A stretch of DNA of 64,000 nucleotides from Microbacterium arborescens (lineage in GTDB: Bacteria > Actinomycetota > Actinomycetes > Actinomycetales > Microbacteriaceae), in the NCBI GenBank assembly GCA_003339645.1, contig QNUV01000041.1, positions 620,001 through 684,000 on the forward strand, in the 5' to 3' direction. Both the position numbers and the translations under genes were made by a program. Each line of letters begins with the position of its first letter. Positions within the stretch are counted from its first letter, which is position 1. This document shows, piece by piece, positions 8,358 through 16,527 of the stretch. A model generated the notes under the pieces. The model worked only from the letters and a program-made list of their open reading frames with translations, did not search any database and was not told the DNA's origin.

Positions 8358-8996
8358 TCAGATGTCGGTGGAGTCGCCCGGGTCCAGCGCCACGAAGTCG
8401 CCGCCATTCTGCTGGGCCGCCCACGAGAGCCGCTCGCGGCCCATCGACAGGCCCGCCGCAGACAGCGTCATGTCGTGGGTCGCGAAGACCCGTTGCGGCT
8501 TGACCTCGAGCACGAAGTCCATCGCGTCGCCGATCTTCAGCCAGGGGGCGCCGACGGGCGCCGCGAGGAGCTTCACATGCGCTCCCTCGGGCACGGCGTA
8601 GGAGTCGCCGGGGTAGTAGAACTCGTCGTCGACGAGGACGCCGACGTTGTCGATCACGGGGATCGACTCGTGGATCACCGCGTGGCGTCCGCCGAAGAAC
8701 TCGAGGCTGAACGGGCCCGCCTCCAGCCTGTCACCGGGGGAGACCTCGCGGATGTCGAACCCCGCGGCCGCCCGCACGACACCCTCGGGGCCGTACACGG
8801 GGATGTTCGGGAACTGCTCGAGGATCGACGAGAGGTGCTGGGACGTCCAGTGATCGGGATGCTCGTGGGTGACGACGACAGCCACGACGTCGTGCAGATC
8901 CTCGAGAGGTGAGGTGAACGTGCCGGGATCGATGATCAGGGTCTTGCCCTCGCGCTCGAGGCGCAGGCAGGCGTGTTCGTGCTTGGTGACATGCAT
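8358..8996 (-). CDS. MBL-fold metallo-hydrolase
   Basis: A 212-residue protein of the metallo-beta-lactamase fold, UlaG-like in size. The metal-binding THEHPDHW motif lies near residues 41-48, followed by further histidines and acids (FFGGRHAVIH, YYPGDSY, FATHD). The N-terminus MHVTKHEHACLRLEREGKTLIIDPG is typical of this branch. ATG at 8996 is chosen because an upstream extension to 9125 would run through the tRNA-Glu gene and its promoter. The substrate cannot be inferred. Confidence 0.85.
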   Translation of the reverse strand: MHVTKHEHACLRLEREGKTLIIDPGTFTSPLEDLHDVVAVVVTHEHPDHWTSQHLSSILEQFPNIPVYGPEGVVRAAAGFDIREVSPGDRLEAGPFSLEFFGGRHAVIHESIPVIDNVGVLVDDEFYYPGDSYAVPEGAHVKLLAAPVGAPWLKIGDAMDFVLEVKPQRVFATHDMTLSAAGLSMGRERLSWAAQQNGGDFVALDPGDSTDI

Positions 8997-9046
8997 GTCC
9001 TCAGTCAACGCCCGACACGCCCGAGACGGCAATGGGGGCCTCGATT

Positions 9047-9077
9047 TTGCCGGATGCGCGAGGCCGTGGCATACTTT
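9047..9077 (+). promoter_or_regulatory. Candidate promoter of tRNA-Glu
   Basis: A TACTTT -10 element (9072-9077) is preceded by TTGCCG (9047-9052) with a 19-base spacer, slightly longer than ideal. The tRNA begins 40 bases after the -10. Confidence 0.4.
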
Positions 9078-9117
9078 AACGGTTGCCTCCGGAGCCCCGG
9101 GGAAAACAGAAAAGTAC

Positions 9118-9193
9118 GGCCCCATCGTATAGCGGCCTAGTACGCCGCCCTCTCACGGCGGTAACGCGGGTTCGAATCCCGCTGGGGTCACCA
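9118..9193 (+). tRNA. tRNA-Glu (anticodon CTC)
   Basis: The 76 bases fold as a cloverleaf. The acceptor stem GGCCCCA pairs with TGGGGTC (one G-U). The anticodon stem CCGCC/GGCGG encloses loop CTCTCAC with anticodon CTC at 9152-9154, which reads the glutamate codon GAG. The T-loop GTTCGAATC is canonical and the 3' CCA is encoded. A strong terminator follows directly. Confidence 0.97.
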
Positions 9194-9195
9194 CC

Positions 9196-9229
9196 GCGAA
9201 ACGCCCATCCTCTCGGATGGGCGTTTCGC
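9196..9229 (+). terminator. Terminator of tRNA-Glu
   Basis: A 15-bp perfect stem (9196-9210 with 9215-9229) closed by loop TCTC begins three bases after the CCA end. It contains the CATCC/GGATG word seen in other terminators of the window. Confidence 0.88.
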
Positions 9230-9259
9230 ATTCCCGTCCGGGATCTCCCCGCTGCGCGT

Positions 9260-10372
9260 TCAGGACTCGGGCGATTCCCGACGCGCCCGACGCCGGCGAG
9301 TCGTCGAGACGACGAGCCAGATCAGCGCAGCCGTGAGCCCGATCACGGCGAGCCAGGGGAGCAGGAATCCGAGCCCCACGACGATCCCGTTGAACGTGGC
9401 GATGAGCCCGTTCCATCCCGTCGCGAGTCCGTCGCCGAAGCCCGCGGGATCGGCGTCCACTTTCTCGGCCGTAACCTGCAGCTGAACCGTGAGCGACGAC
9501 AGGGCGACCTGCGACTCGAGCGCGGTGAGCTGCTGCTGCAGCGAGTCGAGGTCGGCCTGTCGCTCAGCGAGCGCGGACTCGGCTGCGATGAGATCCGCGA
9601 CCGAGCCCGCTTGCCCCATGAGCTCCGTCAGCCGCTCGACCGAGGCCTGACCGGCGGCTACCCGCGCACGCAGGTCTGTGGTCTGAGTCGTCACGTCGTC
9701 GCGCGAGACCTGGGAGCTCTCGACCTCGCCGACGTCCGAGAGGCCCGCGATCGCATCCTCCAGACTCGTCGCGGGGACGCGCACGCTCACCCATGCCGTT
9801 CCCGAGGGACGGGGCCACGTCGCCACCCCGTCGAGGGGCGCCGGAGCGCCGTCACCGAGACTCATCGATTCGACGTACCCGCCGGCTGCGACCGCTGCAT
9901 CGGCGATCGACTCCGCTGCGGCGCGGGGATCGCTGACGACCACCGAGGCCGATGCCGTCGCGACGACCTCGCGCCCGTTTACCGCGGCATCGGTCTCGGC
10001 GCGGCTCCCGGAGATCGCGGCGCCGGAGTCGTCGAGGACGAAAGGCTCAGGAGCAGCCTCAGAGCTGCCGCCGTCCGACGAGACGCCACCGTCCTCGAGC
10101 GAGCCGATCGTCCAGCCCGGTTCGCCGGCGGGGGAGGCCGATGACGCGCCGCCGCTGCTGCTGGTCAGCTGCGGAGCGATGGCAGCGGCGACGACGATGA
10201 CGGCTGCGGCCGCTCCTGTCGCGCCCCACCAGGTGCGGCGCCGACGCCGTCGCTGCGACACGGAAAGGTCGTCGCGGGCCCGTGCCTCCGCCCGTTCGCG
10301 GGCGATGTCCGCGAACAACGCCTCCTCGATCGCGTCGATGCGGCGGTCGTCGAGGGTGGGTAGATCGTTCAT
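9260..10372 (-). CDS. DUF4349 membrane protein, probable partner of the ECF sigma factor
   Basis: A 370-residue protein with a cytoplasmic N-terminus of about 45 residues, a transmembrane segment near 49-68, a long extracytoplasmic DUF4349 region, a coiled coil around 230-290 and a second transmembrane segment near 335-358 followed by a basic tail. Its start overlaps the sigma-factor stop by four bases (ATGA). The acidic/basic cytoplasmic head just before a membrane helix is where anti-sigma factors bind their sigma, so an anti-sigma role is a reasonable inference. DUF4349 itself has no established biochemical function, and no classic zinc anti-sigma His/Cys motif is present. Confidence 0.8.
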   Translation of the reverse strand: MNDLPTLDDRRIDAIEEALFADIARERAEARARDDLSVSQRRRRRRTWWGATGAAAAVIVVAAAIAPQLTSSSGGASSASPAGEPGWTIGSLEDGGVSSDGGSSEAAPEPFVLDDSGAAISGSRAETDAAVNGREVVATASASVVVSDPRAAAESIADAAVAAGGYVESMSLGDGAPAPLDGVATWPRPSGTAWVSVRVPATSLEDAIAGLSDVGEVESSQVSRDDVTTQTTDLRARVAAGQASVERLTELMGQAGSVADLIAAESALAERQADLDSLQQQLTALESQVALSSLTVQLQVTAEKVDADPAGFGDGLATGWNGLIATFNGIVVGLGFLLPWLAVIGLTAALIWLVVSTTRRRRARRESPES

Positions 10373-10929
10373 GACTGCTCCGGTTCAACGCTCGAGCGGA
10401 CGAAAGTGCGGATGCGGGAAAGCCGGTTCCGGACGGTCCCATGGCTGACGCCGAGGCGATCGGCTGCCGCTTGGTACGCGAACCCCTCCGCGGCGCAGAG
10501 TCGGAAGATGTCCTGGTCGAGCGGGCTCAAGGAGCCGACGGCGGCGAGAATGCGCTCGACCAGGTCGCTTTCCACGACCTGTCGCTCGACATCGACGGTG
10601 TCGGCGACGTCGGCGGTGTCCGCCTCGGTCGTGTGCCGGCGTTCGCGTTGGCGTCTTCGGATGCGGTTCGCGCTCTGGAATCGGCAGATCGTGATCAGCC
10701 ACGGCAGAAGCGACTCGCCTGCCAGCTGAAGGTCCGGGAGCTTGCGCCAGGCGACGAGAAACGTCTCCTGGGCCACGTCCTCGGCCTCGGCGGAATCGCC
10801 GAGAAGGCCGTGCGCGAGCCAGTACACCGGCCGGACGTAAGCCCGGTAGAGCGTGCGGAAGGCGTGTTCGCTTCCGGATGCCGCCGCTTCGACGAGTTCG
10901 GCATCACCGCGTGCGATCGTGTCGACCAT
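10369..10929 (-). CDS. ECF-type RNA polymerase sigma factor
   Basis: A 186-residue sigma factor with only regions 2 and 4. Region 2 spans about 15-90 (YRAYVRPVYWLAHGLLGDSAEAEDVAQETFLVAWRK is the core, with the DAEDVAQETF-like signature). Region 4 is at about 125-180, with the helix-turn-helix YQAAADRLGVSHGTVRNRLSRIR. An acidic linker separates them. It is co-transcribed with the DUF4349 membrane protein, suggesting control by an envelope signal. ATG at 10929 follows a GGAA-type element. The regulon is unknown. Confidence 0.9.
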   Translation of the reverse strand: MVDTIARGDAELVEAAASGSEHAFRTLYRAYVRPVYWLAHGLLGDSAEAEDVAQETFLVAWRKLPDLQLAGESLLPWLITICRFQSANRIRRRQRERRHTTEADTADVADTVDVERQVVESDLVERILAAVGSLSPLDQDIFRLCAAEGFAYQAAADRLGVSHGTVRNRLSRIRTFVRSSVEPEQS

Positions 10930-11011
10930 GCGTCCGAGTTCCTTCCCTCACCCCATCAGTGTCGCGTCGTCGCGAACCGTCTCACACCCGGGCCGCGGGG
11001 GAGCCGGGGTG

Positions 11012-11017
11012 TAGTCT
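11012..11017 (+). promoter_or_regulatory. Candidate -10 element for the TerC gene
   Basis: TAGTCT (TANNNT pattern) lies 28 bases before the TerC start. The resulting leader is too short for a metal riboswitch. Confidence 0.4.
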
Positions 11018-11045
11018 CGGGAGGCTTCCTCCCCGAAAGGCTCGC

Positions 11046-12119
11046 ATGGACCTCCCCGTGCCGTTCCAGATCGTCGCGCTCGTCGTCCTGGTGCTCGTGC
11101 TCGTCGCCGACCTGCTCATCATCGTCAAGCGACCCCACATCCCGTCCCCGAAGGAATCGACGCTGTGGGTGCTGTTCTACGTGTCGCTGGCGCTCGTGTT
11201 CGCCGGCATCCTGTGGGCCGTCGCCGACGTCGAGCATGCCGGCCAGTTCGTCGCGGGATGGCTGACGGAGTACAGCCTGTCGATCGACAACCTGTTCGTG
11301 TTCGTCCTGATCATGAGCCAGTTCTCGGTTCCTCGGCGATATCAGCAGAAGGTGCTGATGGTGGGCATCATCATCGCGCTGGTGCTTCGAGGTCTCTTCA
11401 TCCTCGCGGGGGCGGCGATCATCGAGCAGTTCAGCTGGGTGTTCTACATCTTCGGGGCCTTCCTCATCTACACGGCGATCAAGCAGGCGCTTCCCGAGGG
11501 CGACCACGACGACGACGTGAAGAAGGAGAACTTCCTCGTCCGCATCATCCGTCGAACCGTCGACATCTCTGACGAGTACGACGGCCCCAAGGTGCGGACC
11601 GTCGTGGACGGCAAGCGGATGTTCACCCCGATGATCATCGTCTTCGTCGCGATCGGCGTCACCGATCTGCTGTTCGCCCTCGACTCGATCCCGGCGATCT
11701 TCGGCATCACGCAGGATCCGTTCCTGGTGTTCACCGCCAACATCTTCGCCCTGATGGGCCTGCGGCAGCTCTACTTCCTGCTGGGCGACCTGCTCGACCG
11801 GCTCAAGTACCTGCATTACGGCATCGCATTCATCCTCGCGTTCATCGGCGTGAAGCTGATCCTCCACGCCATGCACGAGAACGAGCTCGCGTTCATCAAC
11901 GGCGGCGACGGTATCGCCTGGGCGCCCGAGATCTCGACGTGGGTCTCCCTCGGGGTCATCGTCGGCGCGATGTTCGTCGCGACCGTCGCGAGCCTGATCG
12001 CCGCGCGTCACGACCGCGACGCTGCCGACCCGACCCAGGCTGCTGCCGCGGTCGCCGACGAGCAGGGCACGCCTCCGACGGTCGAGCAGCCGTCCGTGCG
12101 CGACGACGAGCGCTCGTGA
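11046..12119 (+). CDS. TerC-family integral membrane protein
   Basis: A 357-residue protein with seven to nine hydrophobic segments across residues 5-320 and an acidic cytoplasmic tail. TerC signatures are present: the WLTEYSLSIDNLFVFVLIM segment and its counterpart GVTDLLFALDSIPAIFGIT, both with membrane-embedded acidic residues. The family is linked to tellurite resistance, metal (notably manganese) export and metallation of secreted enzymes; which applies here is not visible. ATG at 11046 has GAAAGG seven bases upstream. It is a single gene. Confidence 0.9.
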   Translation: MDLPVPFQIVALVVLVLVLVADLLIIVKRPHIPSPKESTLWVLFYVSLALVFAGILWAVADVEHAGQFVAGWLTEYSLSIDNLFVFVLIMSQFSVPRRYQQKVLMVGIIIALVLRGLFILAGAAIIEQFSWVFYIFGAFLIYTAIKQALPEGDHDDDVKKENFLVRIIRRTVDISDEYDGPKVRTVVDGKRMFTPMIIVFVAIGVTDLLFALDSIPAIFGITQDPFLVFTANIFALMGLRQLYFLLGDLLDRLKYLHYGIAFILAFIGVKLILHAMHENELAFINGGDGIAWAPEISTWVSLGVIVGAMFVATVASLIAARHDRDAADPTQAAAAVADEQGTPPTVEQPSVRDDERS

Positions 12120-12145
12120 CCGGACGCCCCCGCCGCGCCCGGTGG

Positions 12146-12151
12146 TATTCT
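12146..12151 (+). promoter_or_regulatory. -10 element placed for a leaderless leucine leader peptide
   Basis: TATTCT lies exactly 6 bases before the ATG of the short ORF at 12158, so transcription would begin at or next to that ATG. No clear -35 is visible. Confidence 0.55.
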
Positions 12152-12157
12152 GACCGC

Positions 12158-12208
12158 ATGCGGATCGCTCGCCTTCTCCTTAGCGGCCGCGGCGAGGTCT
12201 CGTTCTGA
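12158..12208 (+). CDS. Putative leucine leader peptide upstream of leuC
   Basis: A 16-residue ORF (MRIARLLLSGRGEVSF) begins where transcription should start and ends 63 bases before leuC. Residues 6-8 are three leucines in a row, read from CTT, CTC and CTT (12173-12181); CTT is uncommon in neighbouring genes. An 11-bp hairpin begins six bases after the leucine run. Short leucine-containing leaders with hairpins control leucine genes in other Actinobacteria by attenuation, so this is the best reading here, though expression is not shown. Confidence 0.6.
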   Translation: MRIARLLLSGRGEVSF

Positions 12209-12225
12209 GCCCCTCCTCGCCGCGG
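12187..12225 (+). promoter_or_regulatory. Attenuator-type hairpin between leader peptide and leuC
   Basis: CCGCGGCGAGG (12187-12197) pairs perfectly with CCTCGCCGCGG (12215-12225) around a 17-base loop holding the leader stop codon. No T run follows, so it is either a U-less terminator or a structure that limits leuC translation. A ribosome stalled at the leucine codons would cover the left arm. Confidence 0.55.
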
Positions 12226-12271
12226 AGTCCGTCGTGGGCTTGATCCCGGTTCGCAAGGAGAACGAAACCCC

Positions 12272-13720
12272 ATGAGCATTCCCACCCCTCCCGAGCGCCC
12301 GCGCACCCTGGCCGAGAAGGTCTGGGACGACCACCTCGTCGTCAAGGGTGAAGACGGTCAGCCCGACCTCATCTACATCGACCTGCACCTCGTCCACGAG
12401 GTCACCAGTCCGCAGGCCTTCGACGGTCTGCGCGCCGAAGGCCGTCCGCTGCGGCGCCTTGACCTCACGATCGCGACCGAGGACCACAACACCCCGACGC
12501 TCGACATCGACAAGCCGATCGCAGACCTGACGAGCCGGACGCAGATCGAGACGCTGCGGCGCAACGCCGAGGAGTTCGGCGTCCGCCTCCACTCCCTCGG
12601 CGACGCTGAGCAGGGGATCGTCCACGTCGTCGGGCCCCAGCTGGGCCTCACGATGCCCGGCATCACGGTCGTGTGCGGTGACAGCCACACCTCGACGCAC
12701 GGCGCGTTCGGCGCGATGGCGTTCGGCATCGGCACGAGCGAGGTCGAGCACGTCATGGCGACCCAGACGCTGCCGCTGAAGCCCTTCAAGACGATGGCGA
12801 TCACCGTCGAGGGCGAGCTGAAGGAAGGTGTGACGGCGAAGGACATCATCCTCGCCGTGATCGCCAAGATCGGCACCAACGGCGGTCAGGGCTACGTGCT
12901 CGAGTACCGCGGCAGCGCCATCCGCTCCCTCTCGATGGAGGGGCGCATGACCATGTGCAACATGTCGATCGAGGCCGGCGCCCGCGCCGGCATGGTGGCC
13001 CCCGACGAGATCACCTTCGAGTACGTCAAGGGCCGTCCGCACGCGCCGACCGGGCAGGACTGGGAAGACGCCGTCGCATACTGGCGCACGCTCCCCAGCG
13101 ACGAGGGCGCCGTCTACGACGCCGAGATCTTCATCGACGCGGGCGAGCTCGAGCCGTTCGTCACATGGGGCACCAACCCCGGCCAGGGTGTGTCGCTCAG
13201 CGCGACGGTTCCCTCGCCCGACGACTTCAGCGATCCGAACGAGAAGGCCGCGGCCGAGCGTGCGCTCGAGTACATGGACCTGCAGCCGGGCACGCCGCTC
13301 AAGGAGATCCCGGTCGACGCCGTGTTCATGGGCTCGTGCACCAACAGCCGCATCGAGGACCTCCGCGCGTTCGCGTCGATCATCGAGGGACGCACGAAGG
13401 CGGACGGCGTCCGCGTCATGGTCGTTCCGGGCTCGGCCCGCGTGCGGCTCGAGGCGGAGGCCGAGGGCCTGGACCGCGTCTTCACCGAGTTCGGCGCCGA
13501 GTGGCGCTTCGCCGGCTGCTCGATGTGCCTGGGGATGAACCCCGATCAGCTCGCTCCCGGTGAGCGATGCGCGTCGACCAGCAACCGCAACTTCGAGGGA
13601 CGCCAGGGCAAGGGCGGCCGTACGCACCTGGTCTCGCCGCTCGTCGCCGCCGCCACCGCCGTGCTCGGGCGCCTCGCGTCACCGAGCGATCTGCCCGCAC
13701 GCGAGAAGGTCGAGGCCTGA
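12272..13720 (+). CDS. leuC: 3-isopropylmalate dehydratase, large subunit
   Basis: A 482-residue aconitase-family subunit. With LeuD it isomerises 2-isopropylmalate to 3-isopropylmalate in leucine synthesis. The three ligands of the [4Fe-4S] cluster are visible: C356 in GSCTNSR and C416/C419 in CSMCLGMN. The [13 protein letters not shown] and GQGYVLEY segments are canonical. AAGGAG (12255-12260) lies 11 bases before the ATG. leuD starts two bases after the stop, and the pair is probably controlled by the leader peptide upstream. Confidence 0.97.
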   Translation: MSIPTPPERPRTLAEKVWDDHLVVKGEDGQPDLIYIDLHLVHEVTSPQAFDGLRAEGRPLRRLDLTIATEDHNTPTLDIDKPIADLTSRTQIETLRRNAEEFGVRLHSLGDAEQGIVHVVGPQLGLTMPGITVVCGDSHTSTHGAFGAMAFGIGTSEVEHVMATQTLPLKPFKTMAITVEGELKEGVTAKDIILAVIAKIGTNGGQGYVLEYRGSAIRSLSMEGRMTMCNMSIEAGARAGMVAPDEITFEYVKGRPHAPTGQDWEDAVAYWRTLPSDEGAVYDAEIFIDAGELEPFVTWGTNPGQGVSLSATVPSPDDFSDPNEKAAAERALEYMDLQPGTPLKEIPVDAVFMGSCTNSRIEDLRAFASIIEGRTKADGVRVMVVPGSARVRLEAEAEGLDRVFTEFGAEWRFAGCSMCLGMNPDQLAPGERCASTSNRNFEGRQGKGGRTHLVSPLVAAATAVLGRLASPSDLPAREKVEA

Positions 13721-13722
13721 CC

Positions 13723-14319
13723 ATGGAGAAGTTCGAGACCCACACCGGTGTCGTCGCCCCGCTCAAGCGCTCCGCCGTTGACACCGACCAGATCATCCCC
13801 GCCGTCTACCTCAAGCGCGTCACCAAGACCGGCTTCGAAGACGCCCTCTTCGCCAACTGGCGTCAGGATCCCGAGTTCGTCCTCAACCAGCCGGCCTTCG
13901 CGGGGGCGTCGATCCTCGTCGCGGGTCCGGATTTCGGTACCGGCTCGAGCCGTGAGCATGCCGTCTGGGCGTTGCGCGACTTCGGATTCCGCGTGGTGCT
14001 GGCCCCCAAGTTCGCCGACATCTTCCGCGGCAACGCCGGTAAGCAGGGACTCCTCGCCGGCGTCATCTCCGAGTCGGACCGTGAGGCGATCTGGGCTGCC
14101 GTGGATGCGCAGCCCGGAGTGCGGATGACGGTCGACCTCGAGGCGCGCGTTGCCGCTCTGGGCGACCTCCGAGTCCCCTTCGAGATCGACGATTACACTC
14201 GTTGGAGGCTCCTCGAGGGACTCGACGACATCGGGCTCACGCTGCGCAATGAAGAGGCGATCGCGCAGTTCGAGGCGCGCCGTGAGGCGTGGCGACCTCG
14301 GACACTCCCCGTCGCGTAG
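13723..14319 (+). CDS. leuD: 3-isopropylmalate dehydratase, small subunit
   Basis: A 198-residue swivel-domain partner of LeuC. It shows the [19 protein letters not shown] substrate loop near residues 14-32 and the [13 protein letters not shown] motif near 72-84. The length is normal for bacterial LeuD. The two-base gap to leuC indicates coupled translation. leuB and leuA are not nearby. A 6-bp G+C hairpin (14344-14361) lies just downstream and could weakly separate it from murA. Confidence 0.97.
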   Translation: MEKFETHTGVVAPLKRSAVDTDQIIPAVYLKRVTKTGFEDALFANWRQDPEFVLNQPAFAGASILVAGPDFGTGSSREHAVWALRDFGFRVVLAPKFADIFRGNAGKQGLLAGVISESDREAIWAAVDAQPGVRMTVDLEARVAALGDLRVPFEIDDYTRWRLLEGLDDIGLTLRNEEAIAQFEARREAWRPRTLPVA

Positions 14320-14391
14320 CCCCGGATCACGCCCCTGACCCGTGGGGCGAAGATCCGCCCCGCCCTCGATCACCAAGTGAGGAAGTCCTGC

Positions 14392-15759
14392 ATGAGCACT
14401 CCGCCGAGTGAGCCGATCGCATCGGAGAACGGCAGCCGTCGCGAAGACGGCGAGATCCTCGAGATCCGGGGCGGACGGCCCCTCGTCGGACGTGTCGACG
14501 TCAAGGGAGCGAAGAACTTCGCGACCAAGGCCATGGTCGCCTCGCTGCTCGGTGAGAGCGAGAGCGTCTTGCGTGACGTCCCCGACATCAGCGACGTCGC
14601 CGTGGTGCGCTCGCTTCTCGAGGTGCACGGGGTGACGGTCGCCGACGACGGCGAGGGCACGTACCGGCTCGACCCGAGCGGCGCCGAGTCGGCCGGGTTC
14701 GAGGAGATCGACGCGCACGCCGGTGCTTCGCGAATCCCGATCCTCTTCTGCGGACCGCTGCTGCACCTGCTCGGCCAGGCGTTCATCCCCGACCTCGGCG
14801 GCTGCCGTATCGGCGACCGCCCGATCGACTTCCACCTCGACGCGCTGCGCAAGTTCGGCGCGATCGTGGACAAGCAGCCCAGCGGCATCCGTCTCTCGGC
14901 GCCCGAGGGTCTTCACGGGGCCGACATCGAACTGCCCTACCCGAGTGTCGGGGCCACCGAGCAGGTCCTGCTGACCGCGGTACGGGCCAAGGGCACGACG
15001 GAGCTGCGCAACGCCGCCATCGAGCCCGAGATCATGGATCTGATCGCGGTCCTGCAGAAGATGGGCGCGATCATCTCCTACGAGCCGAACCGCGTCATCT
15101 TCATCGAGGGCGTCGACCGGCTCCGGGGATACGACCACCGGTCGATCTTCGACCGCAACGAGGCCGCGTCGTGGGCATGCGCTGCGCTGGCGACCGACGG
15201 CGACATCTTCGTCGGCGGCGCCAAGCAGCAGGAGATGCTGACGTTCCTCAACGTCTTCCGCAAGGCCGGCGGCGACTTCGACATCCAGGAGGACGGCATC
15301 CGGTTCCGTCGCGACGGCGCACTGCGTCCCGTCTCGGTCGAGACCGACGTCCACCCGGGGTTCATGACCGACTGGCAGCAGCCGCTCATCGTCGCGCTCA
15401 CTCAGGCTGAAGGCGTCTCGACGGTGCACGAGACGGTGTACGAGAACCGTCTGGGCTTCACGCAGGCCCTCAACAAGATGGGTGCTGAGATCGTGGTGCA
15501 CCCCGAGGGCATCGCGAGCCCGGATCGCCGCGTTCCCCGTCGTGCGCTCGAGCAGGCCGCGGTCATCACCGGTCCGACCCCGTTGCACGGGGCGGATGTC
15601 GTCGTGCCCGACCTCCGCGGGGGCTACAGCTACGTCATCGCGGCTCTGGCGGCCGAGGGCGTCTCGGTCGTTCGCAACGTCGGGATCATCCGTCGCGGTT
15701 ACGAGAAGTTCTTCGACAAGCTCGAGGCGCTCGGCGCCGACTTCGACGTCATCGGCTGA
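14392..15759 (+). CDS. murA: UDP-N-acetylglucosamine 1-carboxyvinyltransferase
   Basis: A 455-residue EPSP-synthase-fold enzyme that adds enolpyruvate to UDP-GlcNAc, the first committed step of peptidoglycan synthesis. The catalytic cysteine is C138 in GGCRIGDRPIDFH, and the KGAKNFATK loop supplies the Lys-Asn pair. Both differ from the commoner GGCAIGARPVDLH and GAKNAALPI forms, so this belongs to a divergent branch; the C rather than D at 138 predicts fosfomycin sensitivity. ATG at 14392 follows GAGGA by about 8 bases; the in-frame GTG at 14377 overlaps that site and is less likely. It starts a cell-envelope run with plsC, gpsA and ddl. Confidence 0.9.
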   Translation: MSTPPSEPIASENGSRREDGEILEIRGGRPLVGRVDVKGAKNFATKAMVASLLGESESVLRDVPDISDVAVVRSLLEVHGVTVADDGEGTYRLDPSGAESAGFEEIDAHAGASRIPILFCGPLLHLLGQAFIPDLGGCRIGDRPIDFHLDALRKFGAIVDKQPSGIRLSAPEGLHGADIELPYPSVGATEQVLLTAVRAKGTTELRNAAIEPEIMDLIAVLQKMGAIISYEPNRVIFIEGVDRLRGYDHRSIFDRNEAASWACAALATDGDIFVGGAKQQEMLTFLNVFRKAGGDFDIQEDGIRFRRDGALRPVSVETDVHPGFMTDWQQPLIVALTQAEGVSTVHETVYENRLGFTQALNKMGAEIVVHPEGIASPDRRVPRRALEQAAVITGPTPLHGADVVVPDLRGGYSYVIAALAAEGVSVVRNVGIIRRGYEKFFDKLEALGADFDVIG

Positions 15760-15762
15760 CCG

Positions 15763-16527
15763 ATGTCCGAGAACCGCCGTCGCGCGTCAGCGGAGAAGAC
15801 CAAGCCGACACCGTTCTGGCTGGCGGCAGCCGTGGTCGTGCCCGCCGTCGGACTGCTCGCCCGGATCGAGATCGAGGGCGGTGAGCATCTCCCCGAGGAG
15901 GGACCGTACGTCCTCGCCCCGAACCACTACAGCGAGTTCGATCCGATCGTGATCGCGGTCGCGACCTGGCGGCTCGGGCGGGCACCGCGCTTCATGGCGA
16001 AGGAGAGCCTCTTCCGGGTACCGGTCGTGGGCGCGGTCCTGAAGGGCCTCGGCATGATTCCGGTCTCCCGGACGACGTCGGCCTCCGCCGCCGGCCAGGC
16101 GATCGCCCAGGCCGCCGAGCTCGTGGCCGACGGCCGCGGCGTCATCGTGTATCCCGAGGGATCGCTGACCCGCGAGCCCGATCTGTGGCCGATGCGCGGC
16201 AAGTCGGGCGCGGTGCGCGTCGCAACGGCCGGCGACATCCCGATCATCCCGGTCGCGACGTGGGGCGTGCAGTCGATCCTGCCCCGCTACGGCAAGTTCA
16301 GCGCCTGGCCGCTCCGCAAGCGCATCCGCGTGCGGTTCGGGCCGCGGGTGGATCTCGCGCTGGAGCCGGGCGTCACGCCGTCGCCGGCCCAGCTGGTGGC
16401 GGCCACGGATACCGTCATGGCGCGTATCGCGGGCCTGCTGGGGCAGCTCCGCGGCGAGGAGCCGCCCGCCGAGCGCTGGAATCCGGGACAGCACGGCCAG
16501 AAGGAGACGGGTCGCCTTGAGCCGTAG
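15763..16527 (+). CDS. 1-acyl-glycerol-3-phosphate acyltransferase (PlsC-like)
   Basis: A 254-residue membrane-associated acyltransferase. The catalytic NHYSEFD motif gives H55 and D60 in the H-x4-D pattern, and PEGS lies at 131-134. A hydrophobic segment at about 18-34 anchors it. It transfers an acyl chain to lysophosphatidate in phospholipid synthesis, in keeping with gpsA immediately downstream, which makes the glycerol 3-phosphate backbone. It starts three bases after murA and overlaps gpsA by 11 bases. Confidence 0.88.
   Translation: MSENRRRASAEKTKPTPFWLAAAVVVPAVGLLARIEIEGGEHLPEEGPYVLAPNHYSEFDPIVIAVATWRLGRAPRFMAKESLFRVPVVGAVLKGLGMIPVSRTTSASAAGQAIAQAAELVADGRGVIVYPEGSLTREPDLWPMRGKSGAVRVATAGDIPIIPVATWGVQSILPRYGKFSAWPLRKRIRVRFGPRVDLALEPGVTPSPAQLVAATDTVMARIAGLLGQLRGEEPPAERWNPGQHGQKETGRLEP

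Noticed and set aside
8997-9125. N-terminal extension of the MBL hydrolase to 9125
   Set aside because: It would overlap the tRNA-Glu gene and its promoter and lacks family similarity.
10930-11045. Possible yybP-ykoY manganese riboswitch before terC
   Set aside because: The likely transcript leader is only about 20-28 bases and I see no paired helices or conserved loops of that family.
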